A stretch of 64,000 nt of DNA from Pseudomonadales bacterium (GTDB taxonomy: Bacteria > Pseudomonadota > Gammaproteobacteria > Pseudomonadales > Pseudohongiellaceae). The DNA lies in NCBI GenBank assembly GCA_024234395.1, contig JACKOH010000002.1, positions 1,426,001 through 1,490,000 on the forward strand. Direction: 5' to 3'. The position numbers were made by a program, and so were the translations under genes. Below the pieces are notes generated by a model, which saw only the letters and a list, made by a program, of their open reading frames with translations, made no database searches and was not told the origin of the DNA. Below, in pieces: positions 17,720 to 28,200 of this stretch. Within the stretch, counting starts at the first letter, position 1. The number at the start of each line of letters is the position of its first letter.

Positions 17720-18527
17720 GCGCAGTGTACGCGCATCGCGTATCGGGATTGTCGGATTCAGTTTGTGCATCATGTTGACCGTCAACGCAGATAACGGGCC
17801 GGTACCGAATTTGCAATCTTCAAACACACTGGAGGTCGAGCAATCCTCCACACAACAGATCGAATCTCAGACTTCCCGTGCAGAGCAATGGGGGTTGGAT
17901 ATTACCGAATGGCAGCGTTATGAATTCCTGATGCAGGGGATTCGTGGCAGTGTGAGCCCGGCCACGTTGTCGCCCATTGAAGCCCTGGGTATTCATGCAC
18001 GCACTGCCGATGAACGCCGTCGCTACGCTGAACAGTGGGCCGTCATGATGCGTGACGACGCCGAGCGGATCCTGGCGTTTCAACGTGCCTACGACGACGC
18101 CCAGCGGCGTCTGTTTCCCAATGGTTTGTTGATTGATGCCAATGCCCTGGCATTTACCGCAACGAATCAAACTGTAACCGAAAAGCTGACATGGCAGCCC
18201 GATGACCGGGTACTGTTCTTTACCGGGACACAGTGCCCGCATTGCGATGCCGTGTTGGAACGGCTGGTCAGCCAAATCAATCAATTCGCCGGCATCGATC
18301 TGTACCTGATCGATGTGTCGATCGGCGAGGAATCCCGCATACGTGACTGGGCGACCGCAAAACAGATCGATCCGCAGCGGGTCAGCGACCACAGGATCAC
18401 ACTGAACATCGATGCGGGCGCGCTCAATCAAGTCGCTGGCCAAACGGGCCAACTGGGTCAGGATCTGCCGGTGCTGATACTGCGCCGGGAAGGGCAGTTG
18501 TCCCCCTTGCCAGTGTCGCGGTTCTGA
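17703..18527 (+). CDS. ICE protein, TIGR03759 family
   Basis: 274-residue exported protein typical of PFGI-1-class ICEs. Seen: N-terminal signal or anchor (GIVGFSLCIMLTVNA), the diagnostic block WGLDITEWQRYEFLMQGIRG with LSPIEALGIHARTADERRRYAEQW, and a C-terminal thioredoxin-like domain with CPHC in FFTGTQCPHCDAVLERLV at about residue 180. The CxxC suggests a role in disulfide formation during assembly of the transfer channel. It sits between pilL and traD as usual. Confidence 0.85.
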   Translation: MTMTIERSVRASRIGIVGFSLCIMLTVNADNGPVPNLQSSNTLEVEQSSTQQIESQTSRAEQWGLDITEWQRYEFLMQGIRGSVSPATLSPIEALGIHARTADERRRYAEQWAVMMRDDAERILAFQRAYDDAQRRLFPNGLLIDANALAFTATNQTVTEKLTWQPDDRVLFFTGTQCPHCDAVLERLVSQINQFAGIDLYLIDVSIGEESRIRDWATAKQIDPQRVSDHRITLNIDAGALNQVAGQTGQLGQDLPVLILRREGQLSPLPVSRF

Positions 18528-18652
18528 TGAGCGACGGTTGCTATCACGCGCCCGATGATCCAGCTCGCGCAAATCGTTATGGCCGCCGCGTACAGGAACG
18601 CCGGGCGCAACAGGTCCTCGTGACAGAGGAGGCTCTCTTTGATGATCAGTAG
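18527..18652 (+). CDS. 41-residue overlapping small ORF
   Basis: Begins in the stop of the TIGR03759 gene (TGATG) and ends 11 bases inside the next gene. Product MSDGCYHAPDDPARANRYGR and 21 more residues, polar and Arg-rich. The double overlap is typical of translationally coupled genes in this operon. No family recognised. Confidence 0.4.
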   Translation: MSDGCYHAPDDPARANRYGRRVQERRAQQVLVTEEALFDDQ

Positions 18653-19214
18653 TCGATCTCTGTTGCCGATCTTTGGGTTCGGATTGTTACTTTCGCTCGG
18701 CATGAGTGCCAAAGCGCTCGCCGAGTTGACGGTCCTTCATGACAGCGGTCAAACGCAGCCACTGGCGCCGCTGCTGGAGCCACTCCTGGCGACACAGGCA
18801 CCATCGTCTGAGTTCGCCGAAAGCGCCACCCCCAATTCTTCGCTCAGTTATGGTCCGGCAGTCCTTCGCAATCTGTTGCCAGTACGCTCACCGGGACTGA
18901 CTGTCGGTGAGATTACTGGCAGTGCCTTGCATTCGGAGGTACTGGCGCGGCTGGCACAAGGCAATCCACGGCCGTTTTTTTTGATCGGATCAGATGCGGT
19001 GTCGGTGCAGTGGTTGGCCTCGCACAGGGAAACGCTTAAGCAGCTTGGTGCCGTAGGTATGCTGGTACAAGCGGAGACCGAGGCCGATGTGGAACAGGTT
19101 GCGGAAGTGGCACAAGGCTTATCCATTACCCTGGGATCCGGGAATGACCTGGCCGTGGCCCTGGGCATCGATCGCTACCCGGTATTGATTACTCCCGACG
19201 GACTCCGGCAATGA
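18642..19214 (+). CDS. ICE protein, TIGR03765 family
   Basis: About 190-residue exported protein of the TIGR03765 family, conserved next to traD in this ICE class. Seen: signal peptide (LLPIFGFGLLLSLGMSAKALA), then LTVLHDSGQTQPLAPLLEPLL and a C-terminal NDLAVALGIDRYPVLITPDGL. The GIDRYPV block recalls the TraW/TrbC type of periplasmic transfer proteins. ATG at 18,642 follows GAGGAGG; the TTG one codon earlier is the alternative. Its stop overlaps the traD start (ATGA). Confidence 0.85.
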   Translation: MISSRSLLPIFGFGLLLSLGMSAKALAELTVLHDSGQTQPLAPLLEPLLATQAPSSEFAESATPNSSLSYGPAVLRNLLPVRSPGLTVGEITGSALHSEVLARLAQGNPRPFFLIGSDAVSVQWLASHRETLKQLGAVGMLVQAETEADVEQVAEVAQGLSITLGSGNDLAVALGIDRYPVLITPDGLRQ

Positions 19215-21340
19215 GCTCGCATCCGATGGAGGGGTTGTTGCGGCCTCCCGTCGAACTCTGGTCCACCGCCACCGCATTAGCGGCGGGGACACTGTCCTGG
19301 TTGGCGCCCTGGGCCTTGATGATGCCACCGGACATCGCATTGGCCACCGGGTCGACCTTCTTCGGGTTTGGCTTTTGGCGGGGCCGCCAGGCCTGGCGCG
19401 TACTGCGTTACCAGCATCACATGAAGCGGTTGCCATCCTATAGCGTGCGGGCAGGCCAAATTCCCGTCAGTCGGCACAAGCTGTTTTTGGGCAGGGGTTT
19501 CCGTTGGACACAACAACACACGCAGCGGCTGCGCGATACACTGAAGCCCGAGGTGCAGCGTTACGTGCAACCGGGCAGGCTCTATCAGTGGGCCAGGCAG
19601 AAGGAAGTGGCTTGGGAGTCGATCCCCTTGCTCTCTGTGTTGGCCAAAGGCTTGCGCAGCCGTTCCCGCTGGAACCCATTGGCGCCTTTGTCCGCGGTCG
19701 GTGGTAAGCCGGCGCTGCACGCCGTTGAACCCCATGAACAATCCGTGTGGATGGATCTGGGTGAACGCGTCGGGCACACCCTGGTGCTCGGCACCACACG
19801 TGTCGGCAAGACACGCTTGGCCGAACTGCTGATCTCCCAGGACATCCGTCGGGGCGATGTCGTCATCGTTTTCGATCCCAAGGGTGATGCGGATCTATTA
19901 CGCCGCATCTATGCCGAGGCCAAGCGGGCCGGCCGTCTGGACGACTTCTATCTGTTCCATCTCGGCTTCCCCGAACTATCGGCACGCTACAACGCCATTG
20001 GCAACTTCTCGCGCATCACCGAGGTCGCTACCCGTATTGCCAATCAGTTACCAAACGAAGGGAATTCCGCAGCCTTCAAGGAGTTCGCCTGGCGCTTCGT
20101 CAATATCATTGCGCGCGCACTGGTGGCCCTCAAGCGACGCCCGGACTATCAACAGATTCGCCGCTACATCAACGACATCGAGCCTCTGTTTGTGGAGTAT
20201 GCCGGCCACTGTGCCGAGGTGGCCGGTATCGACACCTGGGCGTCGCTGGTGAAAGAGCGCGCCGCGGATATCAAGGAGCGCAACCTGCCCAATGCGCTGC
20301 GTGGCCGGTCGATGGAAGCCATCGCCTGTATGCGTTTGTTGCAGGAAAGGGCCATTTACGACCCCGTTCTGGATGGCCTGATTTCGGCTTTCAAATACGA
20401 CAAAACCTATTTCGACAAGATCGTCAGTTCCGTCGGCCCGCTGATGGAAAAACTGACGACCGGCACCATTGCCGCGCTGATCTCGCCGGACTACCAAGAT
20501 GATCGAGATGCCCGACCGATCTTCGAATGGATGGAGGTGGTCCGGCGCAAGGGCATTGTCTATGTCGGGCTCGATGCACTGACCGATACCACGGTAGCCA
20601 GTGCAGTGGGCAACTCCATGTTTGCGGACCTGGTGTCCGTCGCCGGTACGATCTACAAGCACGGTGTTGCGGCGCCAGGATCTGATACAGCTATTCCAAT
20701 AAACACTCGACAGTCGCCCCCCACTATCTCGTTGCACGCGGACGAATTTAACGAGCTGATCGGGGACGAGTTCGTACCGCTTTTGAACAAGGCCGGCGGA
20801 GCCGGTTTTCAAGTCACGGCCTATACCCAGACCTGGTCGGATGTGGAGGCGCGTATCGGCAGTCGCGCCAAGGCCGGGCAGGTGGCGGGCAACTTCAATA
20901 CCATGTTGATGCTGCGCGTGAAAGAGTTGGATACGGCCGCGATGCTGACCGAGCAATTGCCCCGAGTAGAGGTCTTCACCCTGATGAGTGTCTCCGGTGT
21001 CGATGATTCATCGGATCCTGGTTCCGGCGTCGACTTCAAATCCCGCAACGAGGACCGGATCAGTGTCTCGGAAGTGCCGATGCTGACCGCGTCCGATATG
21101 GTCACACTCCCTAAGGGGCAGGCCTTTGCGCTACTGGAAGGGGGCCAGCTCTGGAAGATTCGCATCCCGCTACCGGATGACCGCAGCGACACCGTCATGC
21201 CGGGTGATTTTGAGGAGATGGCCACTGCCATGCAGCGCAGCTACATTTCCAATGATCACTGGTATCGGGTGACTGAGCATTGGTGGCATGCCGTCTCTGA
21301 GGCGACGGTAGAGACTGCAAAATCAAGTGACTCAGCCTGA
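19211..21340 (+). CDS. traD: conjugative coupling factor TraD, SXT/TOL subfamily (TIGR03743)
   Basis: 709-residue type IV coupling protein: a hexameric inner-membrane ATPase that hands the relaxase-DNA complex to the channel. Seen: two N-terminal membrane segments (about residues 22-60), Walker A LVLGTTRVGKTRLAELLI at about residue 195, Walker B-like VVIVFDPKGDADLL, a second conserved acidic block SLHADEFNELIGDEF near residue 513, and FQVTAYTQTWSDVEAR with the coupling-protein Gln. Length and order are normal. It overlaps the previous gene by 4 bases. Confidence 0.93.
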   Translation: MSSHPMEGLLRPPVELWSTATALAAGTLSWLAPWALMMPPDIALATGSTFFGFGFWRGRQAWRVLRYQHHMKRLPSYSVRAGQIPVSRHKLFLGRGFRWTQQHTQRLRDTLKPEVQRYVQPGRLYQWARQKEVAWESIPLLSVLAKGLRSRSRWNPLAPLSAVGGKPALHAVEPHEQSVWMDLGERVGHTLVLGTTRVGKTRLAELLISQDIRRGDVVIVFDPKGDADLLRRIYAEAKRAGRLDDFYLFHLGFPELSARYNAIGNFSRITEVATRIANQLPNEGNSAAFKEFAWRFVNIIARALVALKRRPDYQQIRRYINDIEPLFVEYAGHCAEVAGIDTWASLVKERAADIKERNLPNALRGRSMEAIACMRLLQERAIYDPVLDGLISAFKYDKTYFDKIVSSVGPLMEKLTTGTIAALISPDYQDDRDARPIFEWMEVVRRKGIVYVGLDALTDTTVASAVGNSMFADLVSVAGTIYKHGVAAPGSDTAIPINTRQSPPTISLHADEFNELIGDEFVPLLNKAGGAGFQVTAYTQTWSDVEARIGSRAKAGQVAGNFNTMLMLRVKELDTAAMLTEQLPRVEVFTLMSVSGVDDSSDPGSGVDFKSRNEDRISVSEVPMLTASDMVTLPKGQAFALLEGGQLWKIRIPLPDDRSDTVMPGDFEEMATAMQRSYISNDHWYRVTEHWWHAVSEATVETAKSSDSA

Positions 21341-21342
21341 GC

Positions 21343-22074
21343 ATGGCGGAACCGACCGATCCCCGCCGAACCGTCGCTCGTCCCGGTGCGATCTCCCAGG
21401 TATTGACGGGGCTCGCCCAGTGCCTGAAATGGTTAATCCTCTCCCTGGTCTTTTCGGTTCTGATCGAATGGGTCGGTATGGCATTGTGGTGGGAAGAGCA
21501 GGGCGTGGCGCACAGCAGACAGATGCTGGTGAATGAGCTGCAGTTCCTCGGCGCAGATTTTCATCGCAGTTGGTTGACCGCGCAGCCCATGCAATTCGCC
21601 AGTGATTTGTCGGAGCGCTTTTACACCATCGCCTTCGAGTGGACCGGTGTTACCGATTTCATTCAGTGGGTCACGCCGGTTCCGGCTTCCGAAGAGTCAG
21701 GTGTGCGCCCTATATTGCACCGGCTTTATCAGCCTGTGACTGACTACGTGCTGGCAGGCATGCAGATCACGCAAGTGTTCGCAGTGCGATTGGCCATTCT
21801 CGCCCTGGCCACCCCGGTATTTGGGCTTTTCACCCTAGTAGCGCTGGTTGATGGTCTGGTGCGGCGGGATTTGCGGCGTTGGGGCGGGGGACGGGAGAGC
21901 TCCTTTGTCTATCACTACGCCAAGAAAGCCACCATTCCTCTGATCTTCATGGCCTGGGTACTCTACCTGGCGCTGCCATTTAGTCTCCATCCGTCCTGGA
22001 TCATCCTGCCGTTTGCTCTGGCCTTTGCCTTTGCGGTCACCGTCACGGCCAGTACTTTCAAAAAGTATCTGTGA
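21343..22074 (+). CDS. ICE membrane protein, TIGR03747 family
   Basis: 243-residue inner-membrane protein with four or five membrane segments (WLILSLVFSVLIEWVGMALWW; VFAVRLAILALATPVFGLFTLVALV; PLIFMAWVLYLALPF; WIILPFALAFAFAVTV). It always follows traD in this ICE class and is thought to assist the coupling protein. The basic loop DGLVRRDLRRWGGGRESSFVYHYAKK is diagnostic. It is the last transfer gene before the metal-resistance cargo. Confidence 0.85.
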   Translation: MAEPTDPRRTVARPGAISQVLTGLAQCLKWLILSLVFSVLIEWVGMALWWEEQGVAHSRQMLVNELQFLGADFHRSWLTAQPMQFASDLSERFYTIAFEWTGVTDFIQWVTPVPASEESGVRPILHRLYQPVTDYVLAGMQITQVFAVRLAILALATPVFGLFTLVALVDGLVRRDLRRWGGGRESSFVYHYAKKATIPLIFMAWVLYLALPFSLHPSWIILPFALAFAFAVTVTASTFKKYL

Positions 22075-22295
22075 TTTCGGATGGGTCAGACTCAGGGAAG
22101 GGTGGTTACAGTGTCTCCAGTGAGGCCATGGGCACAAACAGCTTCGTGGCATTGTCGGTTGCCGGCAAAAAAGTACTCGAATGTTTAGTAGAAGGCCAGT
22201 ACATTATGGTCGAGCACATCGAGAACGACGCCGGTGGCGGGTACGCCCTTTGGGTTGCTGGCAATATGGTAGGCAAGTCTGAGCGCATTAACTAG
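22071..22295 (+). CDS. small unknown ORF at the cargo boundary
   Basis: 74 codons from a GTG overlapping the TIGR03747 stop, or about 55 from the ATG at 22,128. Polar product, no family. It may be the remnant of an ICE gene cut by the insertion of the metal-resistance module. Confidence 0.35.
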   Translation: MISDGSDSGKGGYSVSSEAMGTNSFVALSVAGKKVLECLVEGQYIMVEHIENDAGGGYALWVAGNMVGKSERIN

Positions 22296-22558
22296 CGTTT
22301 TGCTCCTAGGCCGAGCCGATGGAATCGTTGGTCGATGCCGAGTTGAGCCATTAGTCATCAGCGGCAGATGCAACTCACCTTAATGGTTTTATAGAATATG
22401 TAACTATTTATTATTAAATACAGCATGTTATATAAATTGAAAACAAGCTTATCTGTGGATAGTAAAACAATCTCGCGTGTTCAGATTGAGAAATTACAGA
22501 TACACTACACTCGCTAAAAAGGTTATAGTTAATAATCAAACTGGCATTGTTGATCAAT

Positions 22559-22963
22559 ATGATGGAAAGATTTGGCATAGTACGAAGCATACCGGCGTTT
22601 CTCGCTGCGCTATTGCTCATTTTCGCCAGTTCGTCACACATTCATCAGCGCTTTTGTCTTGATGGTGATGAAGCTCCTATTTCAATTCACTTCGAATCTG
22701 AAGATTCGCACTCGATAGATTTAGTAACAATTGACGATTTAGCTGAAGTAGATCAGGCGGATGTTGAACGTGAACTTTCCTTTGATACTCTTTTATCCAA
22801 GATCTTCAAAACTGCCACAGTCGCTATTGCCGTTTCTACTTTCCATTTGCCCGAAACTACAGGGAATTCTAAAGAACCCTTCACAATCATTCGAAGCGAG
22901 TTCCTGCCTGATGGTCCCGAATCGCTTCTACCGCCCTCTCGCGCACCTCCTGCACTAGCCTAA
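22559..22963 (+). CDS. CzcI-like small periplasmic protein
   Basis: About 135 residues: signal peptide (SIPAFLAALLLIFASSSHIHQRF), an acidic middle part, and the Pro-rich tail LLPPSRAPPALA. Small exported proteins with a PPSRAPPA-like tail often precede czcC and are called CzcI; they are proposed to modulate the efflux genes. The assignment is from position and tail motif. Upstream DNA (22,296-22,558) is AT-rich and should contain the promoter of the metal operon. Confidence 0.5.
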   Translation: MMERFGIVRSIPAFLAALLLIFASSSHIHQRFCLDGDEAPISIHFESEDSHSIDLVTIDDLAEVDQADVERELSFDTLLSKIFKTATVAIAVSTFHLPETTGNSKEPFTIIRSEFLPDGPESLLPPSRAPPALA

Positions 22964-23038
22964 TTTTATCTTCAAAATAGTCAATTCAGGCAAAGGGTCT
23001 GGGTTGTTTCTATTCCGGCTGGTTGCGGGAGAAAATTG

Positions 23039-24292
23039 ATGAACTTTAAATGTTTGACGATTGTGGCTTGCGCCACCTTCGTGAGCGCCTTGTGCAATGC
23101 CCAGGAAGTGCTGACTGGCACTATTTCGCTGAGTGATGCATTGGAAGCCACATTGGCGACAAATCCCAGACTGCGCAGTTTTCCTCTGCGCCATGAAGCC
23201 TTGCTGGGTGAGCGAAAGACAGCGGAATTAAAGCCCGCATTCGTTCTTGGTGGTGAAATTGAAGATGCACTTGGTACCGGTGACATCAAAGACTTCACTG
23301 GTGCCGAAGCCACTCTCAGATTATCCAGCGTGGTAGAAATGGGTGATAAAAGAGCGGCGAGAGTAGGCGCCGTTAGTCGCAGAATCGATTTCTTAGATGC
23401 CGAACAGCGAGTTGCCGAATTGGACTTGTTGATTGAAGTTGTCCGGCGTTTTATCGATGTGGCAAGTGCCCAGGAACAGATTAACCTGCAATCGCAATCA
23501 ACTGCTATAGCCGAACAGACTGTCAATTCGATACAGCCTCTTGTCACGGCGGGACAGGCGCCTCAGTTGGAGTTAGATCGAGCAAATGCAGCGCTGATAC
23601 GTTCTCAGATAGCAGAACAGGCTGCCGTAGCCCGTCTAGAAAGCGCCAGAATTCGACTGGCAAACATGTGGACTAGCAATTCCCCGCAGTTTGATTCCGT
23701 GATTTCTGACTTTTTAATTGTTGGTCAAGCCGGATCAGTCGAATCGATACTGACTGAGCTGATGTCGAATCCTGATATTGAGATTCTCGCAGCAGAATCC
23801 CGCCTTCTCGAAGCCGAGCTTCGTTTAGCACAATCGCGCGAACAGGGCGACATACAATGGTCTGCAGGAGTTCGGCACTTAAAAGAGATTGACGATACCG
23901 GACTTGCCTTTGAAGTCTCCATACCGCTGTACAGTAAAGCTCGAGCTGCTGGCGCTTATCGTACAGCGCGGGCCAATTTACAAGAAGTCGAAATGCGGAG
24001 ACTCACAGCGCTTAATGCGATAGAAGGTGAAATACGCTCACTTCACCAAGCCCTCCAACAGTCAATTTCAGAAGTAAACACTTTGCAGCAGCAAGTCATT
24101 CCCATATTGCAGCAAGTGCAACAGCAAACTCAGGTAGTGTATAGGGCCGGCAACTACAGCTACGTCGAACTGATAAGCGCGCAACGGGAATTTTTGGATG
24201 CTCAACTTTCGCTTATTACTAGTGCAGGTAACGCTCATCGATTACGCGCTGAGATAGAGCGACTCAGTGGACTACCACTTAGTGGTCAGTAA
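23039..24292 (+). CDS. czcC: CzcC-type outer-membrane efflux protein (TolC family)
   Basis: 417-residue outer-membrane channel of a heavy-metal RND pump. Seen: signal peptide ending VSALCNAQ; SLSDALEATLATNPRLRS at the mature start, the usual TolC-family opening; two helical hairpin repeats; the C-terminal block YRAGNYSYVELISAQREFLDAQL, diagnostic for the CzcC group. ATG at 23,039 is seven bases after GGGAG. Thirteen bases separate its end from czcB. Confidence 0.85.
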   Translation: MNFKCLTIVACATFVSALCNAQEVLTGTISLSDALEATLATNPRLRSFPLRHEALLGERKTAELKPAFVLGGEIEDALGTGDIKDFTGAEATLRLSSVVEMGDKRAARVGAVSRRIDFLDAEQRVAELDLLIEVVRRFIDVASAQEQINLQSQSTAIAEQTVNSIQPLVTAGQAPQLELDRANAALIRSQIAEQAAVARLESARIRLANMWTSNSPQFDSVISDFLIVGQAGSVESILTELMSNPDIEILAAESRLLEAELRLAQSREQGDIQWSAGVRHLKEIDDTGLAFEVSIPLYSKARAAGAYRTARANLQEVEMRRLTALNAIEGEIRSLHQALQQSISEVNTLQQQVIPILQQVQQQTQVVYRAGNYSYVELISAQREFLDAQLSLITSAGNAHRLRAEIERLSGLPLSGQ

Positions 24293-24305
24293 CGGGGACA
24301 ATTCA

Positions 24306-25241
24306 ATGAATAGATTACATAACAACTTTAGTGTCGCAATACAGTATGTGTTCAAGTTGATTATCGCGAGCGCGGTTCTGGTCAGTTCAAATGCGATGGC
24401 GGCAGAAGAGGAGCACGAACACGAAGAGGGCGAAGAAGAGATCGTTCAAATATCCGCGGACTTAGCACAGGAACTGGGAATCGAAACTGAGTTGGCCGGC
24501 GCCGGCGTGATCAATCGCAGTTTATTACTCTACGGTAGGACCATGCCTGACCCCCAGGGCATCAGTCACGTTTATGCCCGTTATCCCGGCATGATAGTGT
24601 CGATGAATACCGCGCTTGGCGATAGCGTGGAAGCCGGGCAAGTTATTGCTGTGATTGAGGCAAACAGTAGTCTGCAGAACTACGAAATTCGGGCACCGCT
24701 CAGTGGCATTGTAGTCGAAAAGCATGCCAATCCAGGTGAATTGGCAACCGGACAATCTTTGCTGACTATCGCAAACTACGAGGACATCTGGGTTGATCTC
24801 ACGGTGTTTCCGGGTGACTCACAACAGATTCGCCCGGGCATGACGGTGACAATTCGAATTGATAACCGGTCGGCAGAAAGCACCATCCGCTATATCAATC
24901 CCAGCCAAGGTGAATCTCCTACCGTTATCGCCAAAGTCCCACTCGAAAACTCCGACTCAATATGGACGCCAGGATTGCTGGTTGAAGCGTTTGTACATCT
25001 TGAATCCAAAGAAGTCGATCTCTCTATCAGGAACAATGCGCTACAGACATACGAAAATAACCAGGTTGTATTCGTACTGGAAGGGGACATCTATGAACCT
25101 CGAACCGTCACGCTTGGTAGTTCTGACCCATTTTCCACTGAAATTCTTGCGGGCCTTTTACCAGGGGAACGCTATGTGGTTTCAAACAGCTATTTGATCA
25201 AGGCAGACCTAGAAAAAGAAGGTGTCGAACATGAACATTAA
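24306..25241 (+). CDS. czcB: CzcB-type periplasmic adaptor (membrane fusion protein)
   Basis: 311-residue adaptor joining the inner-membrane pump to the outer-membrane channel. Seen: signal peptide ending SSNAMA; a His/Glu-rich metal-binding stretch EEEHEHEEGEEE immediately after it (residues 33-44); lipoyl/barrel-sandwich halves GISHVYARYPGMIVSMNTALGDSVEAGQ and IRAPLSGIVVEKHANPGELA; beta-barrel and membrane-proximal domains; and a second His tail (GVEHEH). The His stretches suggest a divalent metal substrate. The family usually has a longer helical hairpin; here it is short. Position and spacing show an operon with czcC and czcA. Confidence 0.88.
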   Translation: MNRLHNNFSVAIQYVFKLIIASAVLVSSNAMAAEEEHEHEEGEEEIVQISADLAQELGIETELAGAGVINRSLLLYGRTMPDPQGISHVYARYPGMIVSMNTALGDSVEAGQVIAVIEANSSLQNYEIRAPLSGIVVEKHANPGELATGQSLLTIANYEDIWVDLTVFPGDSQQIRPGMTVTIRIDNRSAESTIRYINPSQGESPTVIAKVPLENSDSIWTPGLLVEAFVHLESKEVDLSIRNNALQTYENNQVVFVLEGDIYEPRTVTLGSSDPFSTEILAGLLPGERYVVSNSYLIKADLEKEGVEHEH

Positions 25242-25252
25242 GAGGTTTCGCC

Positions 25253-28200
25253 ATGCTTGAACGTATTATCAGACGAATGATTCGTAGTCGCTGGATCGTC
25301 ATGATGGCGGTTCTTTCCATCTGTGCGTTTGGCGTTTGGAATTTTCAGAACTTGCCCATCGATGCTGTGCCCGATATTACTAACATACAGGTTCAGATTA
25401 ATACTGAAGCACCAGGATATTCGCCGTTAGAATCCGAGCAACGGATCACTTTTCCAATTGAGACTGCACTCGCTGGATTACCGCAGCTTTCTTACACACG
25501 GTCACTCTCTGCCTACGGTTTGTCCCAGGTGACTGTGGTTTTTGAAGAAGGCACGGATGTTTATTTTGCCCGCAACCTGGTCAATTCGCGACTCGGCGCA
25601 ATCAAGAGCCAATTGCCTACAGGACTGGAGCCAGAAATGGGCCCGATATCTTCTGGGCTTGGTGAAATATTCATGTACACGGTTAGGGCTGAAGAAGGAG
25701 CAGTGCAACCTAACGGAGACCCCTATGATCTGTTTGCGTTACGGGAAATTCAAGATTGGATAATCAAGCGACAGTTGATCCTGGTTGATGGTGTTACGGA
25801 AGTCAACACCAGCGGAGGATTCGAAAAGCAGTATCACGTAACACCAGACCCCTCCAAAATGTTGAGCTGGGGAATAACCCTGCCGGAATTGTTGTCTGCT
25901 TTGTGGGACAACAATATCAATCAGGGTGCCGGCTACATCGAGCGAAATGGCCAGCAGCTTATGGTTCGTTCACCGGGGCAATTGGAAACCATTGCGGACA
26001 TTGAACAGGTAAGTATCGTCACTCGAAATAGCATTCCTGTCCGAGTGAAAGACGTTGCTGAAGTTACTATTGGTAGGGAGCTGAGAACTGGAGCAGGAAC
26101 TCACGCGGGCCAGGAAGCGGTTATTGGCACTGCTTTTATGTTGCTGGGAGAGAATTCTCGAACGGTGGCCAGACAGGTGGCCGAGAAACTGGAAGAAATC
26201 AATAGTACATTGCCCGATGGGGTTATAGCCCAAGCACTATATGACAGGACCGTTCTCGTGGACAACACTATTGCTACGGTTGAAGAAAATCTGGTTGTCG
26301 GTGCATTACTGGTCATCTTCATCCTGTTTCTCCTGCTGGGTAATATCCGCGCGGCGCTCATTACGGCAATGGTAATACCCATCAGCATGCTAGCCACGAT
26401 TTCAGGGATGGTAGAGGCAGGGGTCTCCGCCAATCTGATGAGTCTGGGTGCTCTCGATTTTGGGTTGATCGTGGACGGCGCGGTAATCATTGTCGAAAAT
26501 TCTATTCGCAGGCTCGGTTTAGCCACCCATAGAGACTCAGTATTGAGTCTCAAAGAACGAATGGAAGTCGTATTTGAGGCAACTAATGAGGTTATTCGCC
26601 CCAGCCTCTTTGGTGTAGCCATTATCACCCTGGTATACATTCCCATATTTACGCTCACCGGTATCGAAGGCAAAATGTTTCACCCAATGGCAATTACAGT
26701 CATCATAGCTCTGATGTCTGCGATGATCCTATCACTGACTTTCGTCCCGGCCGCAGTAGCACTGTTCATCACAGGAAAAGTCTCTGAGAAGAAAAATCCT
26801 GTTATGCAGAGCGCGGAATGGGTCTACAAGCCTGTGTTGAAAGCCTCTCTACATCTTCGCTGGTTAGTTGTAGTAATCGCAGTGTCGGCTGTCGGCGGGG
26901 CAGGCTGGTTGGCAAGCACAATGGGGTCGGAGTTTATTCCTCAACTTGATGAAGGCGATGTCACGGTGCAGGCTCTGCGTCCTCCAGGCACGAGTTTGCA
27001 GCAATCTATCGAAATGCAGGATATCCTGGAACGCCGTCTGCTCGGATTCCCTGAAGTGCAGGATGTTTTTTCAAGAATTGGAACGCCAGAGATTGCTTCG
27101 GACCCCATGCCTCCCAGTATTTCCGATACCTTTGTCATTCTCAAACCCAGGAACGAATGGCCCGACCCGTCGAGGGAAAAGAGCGAGCTGCTTGAGGAGT
27201 GGGAGGAAACGTTAGAAGCACTTCCAGGCCAAATCTATGAAGTCACACAGCCCATCCAGATGCGCTTCAATGAACTGATTTCCGGAGTGCGATCCGATCT
27301 AGGTATTATGGTTTTTGGGGAGGACCTCGATCAACTAAGTAACACAGCTCAGGAAATACTTCAGGTTGTCGAGCAAATCGAAGGTGCTGCCGATGCCAGA
27401 ATCGAGCAAACCGACGGACTTCCCATGCTGACGCTCACGCCAAAACGGGAGGTGTTATCGCGTTACGGCCTTAGTATTAGAGATGCTCAACACCTGATCA
27501 GTGCAGCAATAGGAGGAGAGACTGTCGGCTTGATTTACGAAGGCGATCGCCGGTTTCCCCTTGTTGTACGACTTCCTGAAGAAATGCGTCCTGATTTAGA
27601 TAGAATTGGCAGACTGCCTATACCAGTTCCTACGGTAGCCAATGAGGCAGGTTACGTACTCTTATCTGAGGTCGTTGAAACGGAACTGGTTTCGTCCCCA
27701 AATCGGATCAGCCGTGAGAACGGTCAGCGTCGCGTCGTGGTCAGTGCCAATGTTAGAGGGCGCGATCTGGGGTCATTTGTTGCCGAAGTACAGGATGCTG
27801 TCAGCAATCAGATTGACTTTCCTCCGGGCTACTATGTTGAGTACGGTGGTACTTTTGAGCAATTGGAATCCGCGAGCCAGAGACTATCCCTGGTGGTGCC
27901 TGCGACTCTAGCTTTGATATTCGGGCTACTGCTCATAGTCCTTGGTTCAATTCGAGACTCCCTGGTGATTTTCACCGGCGTACCGCTTGCCTTGACTGGA
28001 GGTGTAATCGCGCTTTGGATGCGCGGGATGCCCTTGTCAATAACGGCTGCAGTCGGCTTCATTGCATTATCTGGTATTGCCGTACTCAACGGTCTGGTTA
28101 TGCTCACTTTCATTAATTCCCTTTGGCGGAAAAACGGAGAGTTGATTCCTGCAATCATCGAAGGTGCAATGACCCGATTGCGCCCGGTCTTAATGACAGC

